From IMG/VR virus record IMGVR_UViG_3300026268_000226, positions 1 through 24,520 of that record: a DNA stretch of 24,520 nt. One strand, 5' to 3'. Position numbers and translations under genes: made by a program. Each line of letters opens with the position of its first letter. Positions within the stretch are counted from its first letter, which is position 1. Below the pieces are notes generated by a model. The model saw only the letters and a list, made by a program, of their open reading frames with translations. It made no database searches and was not told where the DNA came from. Below are positions 12,770-22,570 of this stretch, in pieces. Source of the DNA: a virus.

Positions 12770-14773
12770 ATGGCTAAACAATCAATATTTTTAGGAACAG
12801 TATCCAATGATGGAACAGGTACTAACCTGCGTGGTGGTGGTAGTATCATAAATCAAAATTTTGACGAAATCTATACAGCGATTGGTGATGGTAGTAATCT
12901 AACAGGTTATATTACTATTGAAGATACAAGTTCTACAGTAGATACAGTAAATCTTGGTGAAAAATTACAGTTCATTGGTGCTAATGGTATTACAACAACC
13001 GTTGGTAATAACGAAGTTCAAATAGCAATAGACGGTACAGTTCTTACAGAAACATCAGCAGATACATTAACTAATAAATCAATAGCTTTAGGTGTTAATA
13101 CAATTACAGGAACCGTAGCAGAATTTAATACTGCTTTGACAGATGATGATTTTGCGACAATTGCTGGTACAGAAACCCTTACAAACAAGACATTAACAAG
13201 TCCAGTTATAAACACACCAACAGGTGATGTTGCAACTAAAGATGGAACACAAACTTTAACAAACAAGACATTAACAAGTCCAGTTATCAACACACCAACA
13301 GGTGATGTTGCAACTAAAGATGGAACACAAACTTTAACAAATAAAACAATAGATACTGGATCAAACTCAATTACAGGTACGTTATTTACTTTTGCTGATG
13401 ATACATCATCAATTAATACTATAGTACAAGGTGATACTTTAAAATTTTCTGGTGGTAACGGTATACAAACAACTTTAAGTGGAGATTTAATTGAAATTAA
13501 AGCTTCAGGAATTACAACTACAGAATTAGACGCAAGTGCTGGGATTGTAAATACACAATTAGCAAATAATTCAGTTACTATTGGTTATACAGCAGTTGAA
13601 TTAGGATCAAGTGCAACGCAAGTAAGTGGATTATCAATAACTGGTTCTGCTTACATAACAATTAACGGACAAGGATCAGCAATAAGATTTAATCATCCTA
13701 ACCTTGCTAGTTTTCCTACAGCAGCAACTTATTCAGGTTCGCCTGCTTTAGATGAAGCAACACTTAAACCTTATATCGCTTCAGCGTCAGGTTGGATAAA
13801 TTTATTAACAGAAAATGATGGTGTTGATAGACACTCAAATGTTAATATAACAGGAATTGCAAATGGTGAGGGACTTGTATGGAATGCTTCAACAACAAGA
13901 TTTGAAGCAGGTTCACTTGGTGGAACAATTGGTAGATACGAAGACGCTTCAGCAAGATTTGCAGTAACTTATAATAGTACAACTTCATATAGATTTACTT
14001 CACACTATGGAACAGTTGATAATCCAAAAATTTTTATAAAACAAGGTACAACTTTTGCTTTTGATTTATCTGCTTTATCAGGATCACATCCTTTTGCTAT
14101 ACAAACTTCAAGTGGTGCTTTCAATTCATCAAATAGAATTTCAACAGGATTAACACACGTTGCTTCAGATGGAACAGTTACAACAGGATTAAATGCTCAA
14201 GAAAAAACAAACGGTGTATTATACTTTGATGTACCACACGACCAATCTGGACCTATATATTACGTATGTACTGCTCATCCAGCTATGGCAGGTACAATAG
14301 AAGTTAATACAAAAGGATCAGGAAAAGTTTTACAACAAGTTAATACTCAAACAGGTGCTGTTAATACAGGAACAACAATATTTCCAGAAGACGACACAAT
14401 TCCTCAAAATACTGAAGGAGATGAGTATATGACTTTAGCAATAACTCCTAAATCTGCTACAAGTACATTAATGATTGAAGCACAAATATTTTATTCACAA
14501 TCAGCAGGTACTAGAGGTGGTGCAGGAATATATAAAGATACAGGCGCAGACGCATTAGCATTTACATCTAACTTTATAAAAGACGCTACAAGTATGGGTA
14601 ATATGACAGTTATGTATTCAGAAACATCTGGAAATACTACTGCTAGAACATATAAAGTAAGATGTGGAAGTATTGCAACAGCAGGAACATTTACATTTAA
14701 TGGTCAAGCAGGTTCAAGAATGTTTGGTGGAACAGTTTTAAGTACAATTAGAATTATAGAAATAGAAGCGTAG
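12770..14773 (+). CDS. Tail-fibre-like protein with a cupredoxin-like domain
   Basis: A 667-residue virion protein. The N-terminus (FLGTVSNDGTGTNLRGGGSI, residues 7-26) is of the type used to attach phage fibres. Residues 136-195 contain repeats built on LTNKTLTSPVINTPTGDV, common in fibres. Residues about 395-512 look like a cupredoxin: SGSHPFAIQT with His440, and YYVCTAHPAMAGTIEV with Cys500, His503 and Met506 spaced as in the amicyanin type-1 copper site (C-x2-H-x2-M). Residues 520-667 resemble C-terminal receptor-binding or trimerisation domains of marine phage fibres (DEYMTLAITPKSATSTLMIE). It has its own late promoter, so it is probably abundant. A role in host contact is inferred; copper binding is a prediction. 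Confidence 0.8.
   Translation: MAKQSIFLGTVSNDGTGTNLRGGGSIINQNFDEIYTAIGDGSNLTGYITIEDTSSTVDTVNLGEKLQFIGANGITTTVGNNEVQIAIDGTVLTETSADTLTNKSIALGVNTITGTVAEFNTALTDDDFATIAGTETLTNKTLTSPVINTPTGDVATKDGTQTLTNKTLTSPVINTPTGDVATKDGTQTLTNKTIDTGSNSITGTLFTFADDTSSINTIVQGDTLKFSGGNGIQTTLSGDLIEIKASGITTTELDASAGIVNTQLANNSVTIGYTAVELGSSATQVSGLSITGSAYITINGQGSAIRFNHPNLASFPTAATYSGSPALDEATLKPYIASASGWINLLTENDGVDRHSNVNITGIANGEGLVWNASTTRFEAGSLGGTIGRYEDASARFAVTYNSTTSYRFTSHYGTVDNPKIFIKQGTTFAFDLSALSGSHPFAIQTSSGAFNSSNRISTGLTHVASDGTVTTGLNAQEKTNGVLYFDVPHDQSGPIYYVCTAHPAMAGTIEVNTKGSGKVLQQVNTQTGAVNTGTTIFPEDDTIPQNTEGDEYMTLAITPKSATSTLMIEAQIFYSQSAGTRGGAGIYKDTGADALAFTSNFIKDATSMGNMTVMYSETSGNTTARTYKVRCGSIATAGTFTFNGQAGSRMFGGTVLSTIRIIEIEA
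13181..13336 (+). repeat. Tandem 78-bp direct repeat, two copies
   Basis: Two head-to-tail 78-base units (13181-13258 and 13259-13336), nearly identical (one mismatch noticed, TTATAAAC versus TTATCAAC), encode 26-residue copies of TNKTLTSPVINTPTGDVATK and its flank. A third, diverged start of the unit follows at 13337. Confidence 0.9.
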
Positions 14774-14782
14774 AATAACTTG

Positions 14783-14790
14783 TATAAATA
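14783..14790 (+). promoter_or_regulatory. T4-type late promoter box for gp8
   Basis: Exact TATAAATA between the fibre gene and gp8, 17 bases before the ATG, with AAAGGAAA at 14796-14803 as ribosome binding site. Confidence 0.65.
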
Positions 14791-14807
14791 TAGATAAAGG
14801 AAAATAA

Positions 14808-16268
14808 ATGCCAGCGATTATAACAAATAAATTCAGAATACACAACTCGGAACAGTTCCAAGAAGCGTTTTCTGAAGCTTCAGGAAATACTTTTTATTTA
14901 GGAATAGGAAGACCTCAAGGATTTACTACTTCAACAAGAGGAGATGGTAGAACAAATAACGAGGGTACAGATTTATTACCTGTAACTCCTCCTGATAATG
15001 AAAACACACAAAATTTTACATACGATAGTATGCTTGCTTGTAAAAAAATTGCAAGTACAAATGCTGGATTTGTAGTTCCTAGAAGAAATTGGATAACTGG
15101 TACAGTTTATGATTATTACAGACACGATTACGGTGGATATATAACAGGTGGAACAACAGCACAAACTTCAAATAGTGGTGCTGCTACTTTGTATGACGCA
15201 ACTTTTTATGTTTTAACTACTGCTAGAAACGTATATAAATGTTTAGATAATAATAATAATGCAACTTCAACTGTAGAACCTACAGGAACATCAACAACAA
15301 TATTAACAACTGCTGACGGATATAAGTGGAAGTATATGTACACTTTAACTGCTTCTCAACAAGCAGATTTCTTATCTGTAGATTTTATGGCAGTTGGTAC
15401 AAATGCAACAGTTAGTTCGGCTGCTGTAAATGGTGCAGTTAATATAATTAAAATTAAAACAGCAGGTTCAGCTGGTACAGATGGAACACATACAGGTGTT
15501 GCAATACGAGGAGATGGATCAGGTGGAGTTTGTTCAGTAACTATTGCTTCAGGTGCAGTTACAGGTGTAACCGTAACTACTCCAGGAACAGGATACACAT
15601 ACGGATATATTAAACTTACAGATATTAATGCCGCTGGTGGTGGATCATTAATCAGTACAGAATTAGATGTAATAATTGAACCAAACGGTGGACACGGATA
15701 CAACGCAGTACAAGAGTTAGGTGGTTTCTTTGTTATGTTAAATACAAGTTTAGAAGGAACTGAATCAGCAAATTCAGGTGACGTAACTGTTGCAAATGAC
15801 TTTAGACAAGTAAGTTTGATAAGAGACCCAAAAGCAGGTGGAGTTGCCGCTACGGCTACTACACTACGAGCAACTTCAGCAGTTGTTGGTTCTGGAAACA
15901 CAGGAACATTTTCTGTAGATGAAAAAATTTCACAAGCAAGTACAGGTGCAATTGGTAAAGTTGTAGAATGGGATCCATCAAATAAAATATTATATTATAT
16001 TCAAACAAGACACAATGATGAGGGAGTAGATAGCAACGGTAATCAAACAGCGTTTAGTGGCACAAATATTATTACAGGTGCAGATACATCAGCGACTTTA
16101 ACACCTGCAACAACAACAGGTACAGTTAATAGTCAAGTATTTGCAAATGGATATTCTAGTTCAGAAATTGACCACGGTTCAGGTGAAATAGTCTATGTAG
16201 AAAATAGAGCACCAATCACTAGAGCTGCTGACCAAACCGAGAATATCAAACTGATTATAGAATTTTAG
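14808..16268 (+). CDS. 8: Baseplate wedge protein gp8
   Basis: A 486-residue protein homologous to T4 gp8, which forms the wedge with gp6, gp7, gp10 and gp53. The N-terminus AIITNKFRIHNSEQF (3-17) parallels T4's AIVTSKFR segment; PRRNWITG (91-98) and TTADGYKWKYMYTL (165-178) match conserved positions; and the C-terminus FRQVSLIRDPKAG, then HGSGEIVYVENRAPI and DQTENIKLIIEF, follows T4 gp8 closely. It is about 150 residues longer than T4 gp8 (334): there are extra beta-rich insertions at about 205-285 and 350-440, the latter containing the FSVDEKISQASTGAIGKVV module also present in the neighbouring structural proteins. Confidence 0.87.
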   Translation: MPAIITNKFRIHNSEQFQEAFSEASGNTFYLGIGRPQGFTTSTRGDGRTNNEGTDLLPVTPPDNENTQNFTYDSMLACKKIASTNAGFVVPRRNWITGTVYDYYRHDYGGYITGGTTAQTSNSGAATLYDATFYVLTTARNVYKCLDNNNNATSTVEPTGTSTTILTTADGYKWKYMYTLTASQQADFLSVDFMAVGTNATVSSAAVNGAVNIIKIKTAGSAGTDGTHTGVAIRGDGSGGVCSVTIASGAVTGVTVTTPGTGYTYGYIKLTDINAAGGGSLISTELDVIIEPNGGHGYNAVQELGGFFVMLNTSLEGTESANSGDVTVANDFRQVSLIRDPKAGGVAATATTLRATSAVVGSGNTGTFSVDEKISQASTGAIGKVVEWDPSNKILYYIQTRHNDEGVDSNGNQTAFSGTNIITGADTSATLTPATTTGTVNSQVFANGYSSSEIDHGSGEIVYVENRAPITRAADQTENIKLIIEF

Positions 16269-16277
16269 GAGAGATAA

Positions 16278-19200
16278 ATGCCAAGTCCAACAGATTTTAA
16301 TTTATCGCCCTATTATGATGACTTTGACGAAAGTAAAAAGTTTCATAGAGTTCTTTTTAGACCAGCATTTGCTGTACAGGCGAGAGAATTAACACAATCA
16401 CAAACTCAACTTCAAAATCAAGTAGAGAGGGTATCAGACCATCTATTTGAAAAAGGTGCTATGGTTATACCTGGAGAAATCGGGTACGACTTAAATTTAA
16501 CTTCAGTAAAACTTTCAGCAAAATCAAACTCAACTTTAGCAGATTATAAAGGTGTAACTTTAACAGGTGCAACTTCAGGACTTGTTGCAAAAGTTATAGA
16601 TGTTGCAGTTGCAGATGGAACTGATCCAGATACATTATATGTAAAATATTCAACAAGTGGATCAAATAATACATCAACTGCTTTTTCTGATTCAGAAACT
16701 TTAAATTGTACAATCAATAGTTTAGCTGCTACAGCAACTGTTGATTCAACACATATAGGTTGTGCTGCTGAAGTTCAAAAAGGAGTTTATTATATTAATG
16801 GATATCACGTTGAAGTATTAGGACAAACTGTTGTTCTTGACAAATATACAAACACACCTTCTTATAGAGTAGGTTTAACAGTTACAGAATCTTTTGTAAC
16901 TCCAAATGAAGACGCAAGTTTAAATGATAATGCTCAAGGATCATCAAATCAAAATGCTCCTGGTGCTCATAGATTTAAAATTGATTTAACATTAACAAAA
17001 TTATCTATAGCTTCAACAGCAGATAAAAACTTTTTAGAATTATTAAGATTAAAAAATGGTATTTTACAAAATAGAGTTAGAAATACAGAATACGGAGTAT
17101 TAGAAGATACTTTTGCTCGTAGAACGTTTGACGAATCAGGTGATTATATTACTAAAGGGTTTGAGATAGATATTAGAGAACATTTACTATCAGGAAATAA
17201 TAGAGGTATTTACGCTTCAGGTTCAGGTGGTGATTCATCTAAATTTGCAATAGGTTTATCTCCAGGTAAAGCATATGTTAAAGGTTATGAAATAGAAAAA
17301 TTAGGAACAACTTTTGTTGATGTAAATAAATCAAGAGATTTTGATACACAATCAAATTTAAAAACTAGATATGATGTAGGTAATTATTTAAATGTAACTA
17401 ATGTTTATGGTTCGCCAGATGTTGGTTTCGTTTCAGGTGATATAGAATCATATAAAGGACTTTCTTTATATAAATCAGCAACTGCTGTTAGAGGAACTGC
17501 TAACGCTGGAAGTCTTTCAGGTATTAGTACAATAGGAAGAGCTAAATCAAGAGGTTTTGAATATTCAACTGGTACTGCTACAAATAATATTTTTTCAAGT
17601 TTAGGTTTAAATAGTTCAGTTTTTAAACATTACATATTTGATTTAGAATTATTTACTCACTTAAATATTAGAGAAGCAACAACATTTACAACTGGCGAAA
17701 CTGTAACAGGAGGTACTTCAGGTGCTACTGGTATAGTTCAATCAGTTGGAACAGGAGAAACAGTTACTATTAATAATATAACTCAATCAAATCCTGCAGA
17801 AGTTCAAATTGCAACTGCTCATCAATTACAAGATGGACAACAAATAACAATTGCAGGTGTTGGAAGTTCTTGGGCAATTGATTCAGTTATAACTACTGGT
17901 GGAATATTTACAGTTAGAGATAAGGGTGGAACAAATTGGTATCTGTATAAAGAAGATGGAACAACTCCTGTTAATTGTACAAATCCTGGTACAGGTGGTA
18001 CGGCAACTCACGGAGTTGTAGTACTTTCAAATGTACAAGGTTCTTTTGCTCAAAATGAAACAATCACAGGTGGAACATCAAGTAATACAGGAACTATACA
18101 AGCAGATAGACTAGGAAGAAAAGGAGTAAGAGCTTTTGGAACAGATGACATTAAACAAGTTGCAATGGCAGGTTCTCCTACGTATACTTCGGATGTATTA
18201 TCTGATAATGTTAATTTGACAGGTACGATATCTGTAACAGGTGCAGGAAAAACAATCAATGGATTTGGTACAAGATTTACAGATGAATTAAGACCTGGAG
18301 ATAAAATTACATATACAACTGATACTCCTCTTTCTGAAACAAATGAAGTTGCTTATGTTATTAATGATACAAGTTTTGCAGTAACTACTGGTGCAGGTGC
18401 AAACGTAACTAAATCATCTTTTACTAGAGGACGTGGTGAAGTTAAAGAAGCAAGTAAAAATATTTCTATCTTTAAAATGCCACACGAAACTATTAAGACA
18501 TTAAAGACAACTAATAATTCTGGTATAACAGATACAAATTTTGCAGTTAGAAGAAATTTTACAGCAACACTATCAGGAAATGGTGACGCTTCAATTACAG
18601 CAGGAACAAATGAAACATTTACTGGATTAGCAGAAAAAGATTTTTCTGTATCTATTATGGCAACTGGTGGGGGTGGTTCTGGTGCTGTGGGAGATGTATT
18701 AAGTTTAGAAGGTACTAACCATTTAGCACAAACAATATTTTCATTAGGTGGTTCTCCAACTGGTAAAACTTTAACATTGAATTTTGGTACTAGTTATGCA
18801 GGACATAAAATAAAAATTTTAGCAACAGTTAATAGAAGTGTTGCAGGTTCTAAATCTAAAACTTTAAATAGTTCGCAAACAGTAGCAATTTCTTCTCAAG
18901 CAATTATAGAAAGTGGAATAATCGGTTTAGCTAAAGCAGATGTTTATAAAGTAGATAGTGTTCATATGGCTGCTGACTTTAGTACAGTTGCAACTACAAG
19001 TGATACAAATATTACAGATAGATTTAATGTAGATACAGGACAAAGAGATAACTTCTATGATGTTGGAAGATTAAGATTAAAAACAGGTGCATTAACACCT
19101 ACAGGAAGATTATTAGTTACATTTAGTTATTTCTCACACGGTTCGGGAGATTACTTTGATGTAGACTCTTATGCAGGTGTTGTTAATTATGAAGATATTC

Positions 19201-22200
19201 CATCATACGAATCAGCAACAACTGGTGAAAGATTTGAATTAAGAGATACTTTAGATTTTAGACCAAGAGTTAATGACTCTTCAACAATAAATTCAGGTAA
19301 TCAAGACCGTACTTATGACGGTACAGGTGCTTCAGAATTAGATATAATAAAATTTGGTACAGATATTACTTCTGACTTTGAATATTATTTACAAAGAGTT
19401 GATAAAATATTTTTAGACTCAAATGGAAAATTTCAAGTATTAAGTGGTGCAAGTTCATCAACACCAGATATTCCTGGTTCTTTAGATAATGCTATGCATA
19501 TGTACACTTTGTTTTTACCTAGTTATGGAATAAACACAGCAGACGTTAGTATAGAAACAGTTGACAACAGAAGATATACAATGAGAGATATTGGACATTT
19601 AGAAAGAAGATTAGAAAATGTTGAATATTATACTCAATTATCTTTATTAGAAGTTGCCGCTCAAACATTACAAATACAAGACGCAGATGGTTTTGATAGA
19701 TTTAAAAATGGATTTGTTGTAGATAATTTCACAGGACACTCAATAGGTGATCCAGGAAATGCAGATTATAAAGTTTCAATGGATATGGCAAAAGGTGAAA
19801 TGAGACCAACATTTAATGAGGATGCTATTCAACTTATTGAAAGTGATGGTGATGGTACAGCTATTCTTGCCGCTGATAGAACAGCTGGACAATATCAAAA
19901 AACAGGAGATTTAATTACACTACCTTATAGTGAAAATGCTTTAATAACTCAACCTTATGCAAGTAAATCAATTAATGTTAACCCATTTGGAATATTTACT
20001 TGGATAGGTTCAATTGCATTAACACCAGCAAATGATGAATGGAAAGAAACAGAAAGAGCGCCAGAATTAACAATTACAAATGATGATGGTTCTTGGGATA
20101 CTTTAGTTAAGGATTCTGGTAATCCAAATCTTCAATCTGTAGAATTAGGAACAGTTTGGAACGAGTGGACAAATAATTGGACTGGACAACAAACAACTAA
20201 TAGTACAGAACAATTTGAACAAAGAGGTGGTCACGGTTGGAGAGTTATGGAAAGAGATATCCAAACAACTACATCAACTGGTACAAGAACAAGAACAGGA
20301 ATTAGACAAGTATTAGTTCCAAAAACAGTTACTACAAATATCGGTGATAGAATTATAAGTGTAGCGTTTGTTCCATTTATTAGAAGTAGAACAGTATCAT
20401 TTACAGCTACAAGAATGAGACCAAATACAAGAGTTTATGCTTTCTTTGATAGTGATGATGTATCTACTTACATAACACCAAATGGTGGTTCTTTAGGTGG
20501 TAATCTTGTCACGGATACTAACGGTTCTGTAACGGGAACTTTTGCAATACCTGATCCTAAAGTAGATTCAAATCCAAGATGGAGAACAGGTCAAAGAATT
20601 TTTAGATTAACAAGTTCATCTACAAATGTTTTAACACAAGCGCCAGATACGGCTGCTAATGCTGAATATATTGCCAGAGGAATTATAGAAACAGTACAAA
20701 ATACAATTATCTCTACAAGAACAGCGGGTGTTGAATTTAGAGCAACTAACGAAACAGAAAATATTACAAGAACAGATGTCCAACGAGGGGCAGCTAGACA
20801 AGTTGGTTATCACGATCCATTAGCACAAACATTTATGATTGATGACGCTGGAGGTGTTTTCTTAACATCTATAGATTTATTTTTCAGTTCTAAAGACGCT
20901 AATATACCTTTAACTTTACAAATTAGAAATACAGTAAACGGTTATCCAGGACAAAATATATTACCATTTAGTGAATTGTCATTAAATCCAGCTGATGTTA
21001 ATGTAAGTACTGACGCAACAGTTAAAACTACATTTACGTTTCCAAGTCCTGTATATGTACAAGAAAATACAGAATATTCTTTTGTATTAATGGCTAACTC
21101 AACTGATTATAATTGTTATGTTGGAAGATTAGGAGAAACCGTAATAGGTTCAGATAGAACAATATCAGCACAACCATATGCTGGTGTAATGTTTAAATCA
21201 CAAAATGGTGTAACTTGGACAACTGAACAAAACGAAGATATTAAATTTACATTGAAGAGAGCAGAATTTGAAAATGTAACTGGAGATGTTCATTTAACAA
21301 ATGATACTTTACCAGCTAGAACACTTAAAAACAATCCAATTAGAACAACAAATGGTTCTGATATTGTTAGAGTTTATCATCCAAATCACGGAATGCACGG
21401 CACATCAAACAATGTGACCATTTCAGGAATACCAGCAGGAACATATAATGGATTAGCACATAGTTCAATTAATGGAACATATACGACTATATCAAACGTA
21501 ACTTTAGATAGTTATGATATACAAATACCAGGTTCTACAAATGCAAATACTTCAGGAGATATTGGAAGTAATGCTGTGACAGCAACACAAAATAGAAAAT
21601 ATGATGTATTAAATTTATCAGGTGTTCAAACAATGAAAGTACCTGATACAAGTATTGAATGGTATATTAGACCAACTACTGGACAATCAATGCACGGTTC
21701 AGAATCAGAATTTAGTTTAACTCCAGTTGCAAATAAAGTTGCTGTTGTTAATTCTGAAAATATACATTTTAATAGTCCAAAAGCTATAATGAGTGGAATA
21801 AATGAAACAAATGAAATGTCAGGTCAAAAATCATTTTTCTTAAATTTAAAACTTTTAACTACTAATACAAAAGTTTCACCAGTTTTAGATACACAAAGAA
21901 TGAGTGCTTTTGTAATTTCAAATAGATTAAATAATCCAACTTCTAGTAATACACCAGATTTTGTTGATGATATTGCTTCAACAGGTTCATCAACAGCTGC
22001 TGTTTATTTAACTAAACCTGTAGTGTTAGAAAATTCTTCAACATCTTTAGATGTTAGATTGACTTCAAATATTAGGTCAAGTTCAACTATACAAGTTTAT
22101 CATAGAACATTAAGTGCTGAAGGTGAAAGTAAAATTGAAGATTTATCTTGGACACCATTTAATACAGATGGTTCAGAAGATACATCAATAGCTCCTGCTG

Positions 22201-22349
22201 AAAATGATACAACATTTAAAGAATACAAATATTCTGTAGCAGGGTTGAATCAATTTACATCATTTCAAATTAAAATAGTAATGAAAGGGTCAATATCATC
22301 ATATCCTCCAATTGTAAGAGATATGAGAACGATAGCATTGGCGATATAA
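16278..22349 (+). CDS. Giant DUF4815-type virion structural protein, 2023 residues
   Basis: The N-terminal region (about 1-370) has the DUF4815 pattern of marine T4-like phages: FHRVLFRPAFAVQARELTQS (22-41), LQNQVERVSDHLFEKGAMVI (46-65), VQKGVYYINGYHVEV and later GLSPGKAYVKGYEIEKLGT. Residues about 465-620 hold beta modules of the FTTGETVTGGTSGAT and FAQNETITGGTSSNT type. From about 1512 a conserved domain begins with DPLAQTFMIDDAGGVFLTSI and continues IPLTLQIRNTVNGYPG, resembling a jelly-roll domain of large phage baseplate or fibre proteins. AGGAGA (16267-16272) is the ribosome binding site. At 6 kb it takes a quarter of the window. It probably forms a baseplate-peripheral or fibre-attachment structure; the exact role is unknown. 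Confidence 0.82.
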   Translation: MPSPTDFNLSPYYDDFDESKKFHRVLFRPAFAVQARELTQSQTQLQNQVERVSDHLFEKGAMVIPGEIGYDLNLTSVKLSAKSNSTLADYKGVTLTGATSGLVAKVIDVAVADGTDPDTLYVKYSTSGSNNTSTAFSDSETLNCTINSLAATATVDSTHIGCAAEVQKGVYYINGYHVEVLGQTVVLDKYTNTPSYRVGLTVTESFVTPNEDASLNDNAQGSSNQNAPGAHRFKIDLTLTKLSIASTADKNFLELLRLKNGILQNRVRNTEYGVLEDTFARRTFDESGDYITKGFEIDIREHLLSGNNRGIYASGSGGDSSKFAIGLSPGKAYVKGYEIEKLGTTFVDVNKSRDFDTQSNLKTRYDVGNYLNVTNVYGSPDVGFVSGDIESYKGLSLYKSATAVRGTANAGSLSGISTIGRAKSRGFEYSTGTATNNIFSSLGLNSSVFKHYIFDLELFTHLNIREATTFTTGETVTGGTSGATGIVQSVGTGETVTINNITQSNPAEVQIATAHQLQDGQQITIAGVGSSWAIDSVITTGGIFTVRDKGGTNWYLYKEDGTTPVNCTNPGTGGTATHGVVVLSNVQGSFAQNETITGGTSSNTGTIQADRLGRKGVRAFGTDDIKQVAMAGSPTYTSDVLSDNVNLTGTISVTGAGKTINGFGTRFTDELRPGDKITYTTDTPLSETNEVAYVINDTSFAVTTGAGANVTKSSFTRGRGEVKEASKNISIFKMPHETIKTLKTTNNSGITDTNFAVRRNFTATLSGNGDASITAGTNETFTGLAEKDFSVSIMATGGGGSGAVGDVLSLEGTNHLAQTIFSLGGSPTGKTLTLNFGTSYAGHKIKILATVNRSVAGSKSKTLNSSQTVAISSQAIIESGIIGLAKADVYKVDSVHMAADFSTVATTSDTNITDRFNVDTGQRDNFYDVGRLRLKTGALTPTGRLLVTFSYFSHGSGDYFDVDSYAGVVNYEDIPSYESATTGERFELRDTLDFRPRVNDSSTINSGNQDRTYDGTGASELDIIKFGTDITSDFEYYLQRVDKIFLDSNGKFQVLSGASSSTPDIPGSLDNAMHMYTLFLPSYGINTADVSIETVDNRRYTMRDIGHLERRLENVEYYTQLSLLEVAAQTLQIQDADGFDRFKNGFVVDNFTGHSIGDPGNADYKVSMDMAKGEMRPTFNEDAIQLIESDGDGTAILAADRTAGQYQKTGDLITLPYSENALITQPYASKSINVNPFGIFTWIGSIALTPANDEWKETERAPELTITNDDGSWDTLVKDSGNPNLQSVELGTVWNEWTNNWTGQQTTNSTEQFEQRGGHGWRVMERDIQTTTSTGTRTRTGIRQVLVPKTVTTNIGDRIISVAFVPFIRSRTVSFTATRMRPNTRVYAFFDSDDVSTYITPNGGSLGGNLVTDTNGSVTGTFAIPDPKVDSNPRWRTGQRIFRLTSSSTNVLTQAPDTAANAEYIARGIIETVQNTIISTRTAGVEFRATNETENITRTDVQRGAARQVGYHDPLAQTFMIDDAGGVFLTSIDLFFSSKDANIPLTLQIRNTVNGYPGQNILPFSELSLNPADVNVSTDATVKTTFTFPSPVYVQENTEYSFVLMANSTDYNCYVGRLGETVIGSDRTISAQPYAGVMFKSQNGVTWTTEQNEDIKFTLKRAEFENVTGDVHLTNDTLPARTLKNNPIRTTNGSDIVRVYHPNHGMHGTSNNVTISGIPAGTYNGLAHSSINGTYTTISNVTLDSYDIQIPGSTNANTSGDIGSNAVTATQNRKYDVLNLSGVQTMKVPDTSIEWYIRPTTGQSMHGSESEFSLTPVANKVAVVNSENIHFNSPKAIMSGINETNEMSGQKSFFLNLKLLTTNTKVSPVLDTQRMSAFVISNRLNNPTSSNTPDFVDDIASTGSSTAAVYLTKPVVLENSSTSLDVRLTSNIRSSSTIQVYHRTLSAEGESKIEDLSWTPFNTDGSEDTSIAPAENDTTFKEYKYSVAGLNQFTSFQIKIVMKGSISSYPPIVRDMRTIALAI

Positions 22350-22353
22350 GAAA

Positions 22354-22569
22354 ATGGGTATATTGAAAGTTGAAGGACACGCAGATTTAATTAGAGATGT
22401 TAAAACTAATGCAATAGTAAGAACAAGCAACGAATATGCTGTTTATATGAGAAGAGTAAGACAAAGAGAAGAGAACGCAGACAAATTAAGAGGTGTGTGT
22501 TCCGAGATAAATAATTTAAAGAAAGAATTAAGAGAAATAAAAGATTTAATTAAGAAGGTTGTAGAGTAA
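22354..22569 (+). CDS. Small coiled-coil protein of the tail module, 71 residues
   Basis: A 71-residue protein with an N-terminal beta-like segment (LKVEGHADLIRDVKTNAIVR, 4-23), a conserved-looking EYAVYMRRVRQREEN (27-41) and a charged helix to the end (LKKELREIKDLIKKVV) with Leu/Ile heptad spacing, suggesting a coiled coil. Similar small proteins with the DLVRDV and YMRRVRQREE elements are encoded among the tail genes of many T4-like phages; I cannot give a function. It sits four bases after the giant protein and one base before the next structural gene, and is probably a minor virion or assembly protein. Confidence 0.7.
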   Translation: MGILKVEGHADLIRDVKTNAIVRTSNEYAVYMRRVRQREENADKLRGVCSEINNLKKELREIKDLIKKVVE

Positions 22570-22570
22570 A

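Noticed and set aside
15356-15901. Long minus-strand open frame of 181 codons opposite gp8
   Set aside because: It lies wholly inside the well-supported gp8 gene, its protein is Pro/Val/Thr-rich in the way reverse complements of Gly/Thr-rich genes are, and it has no family resemblance.
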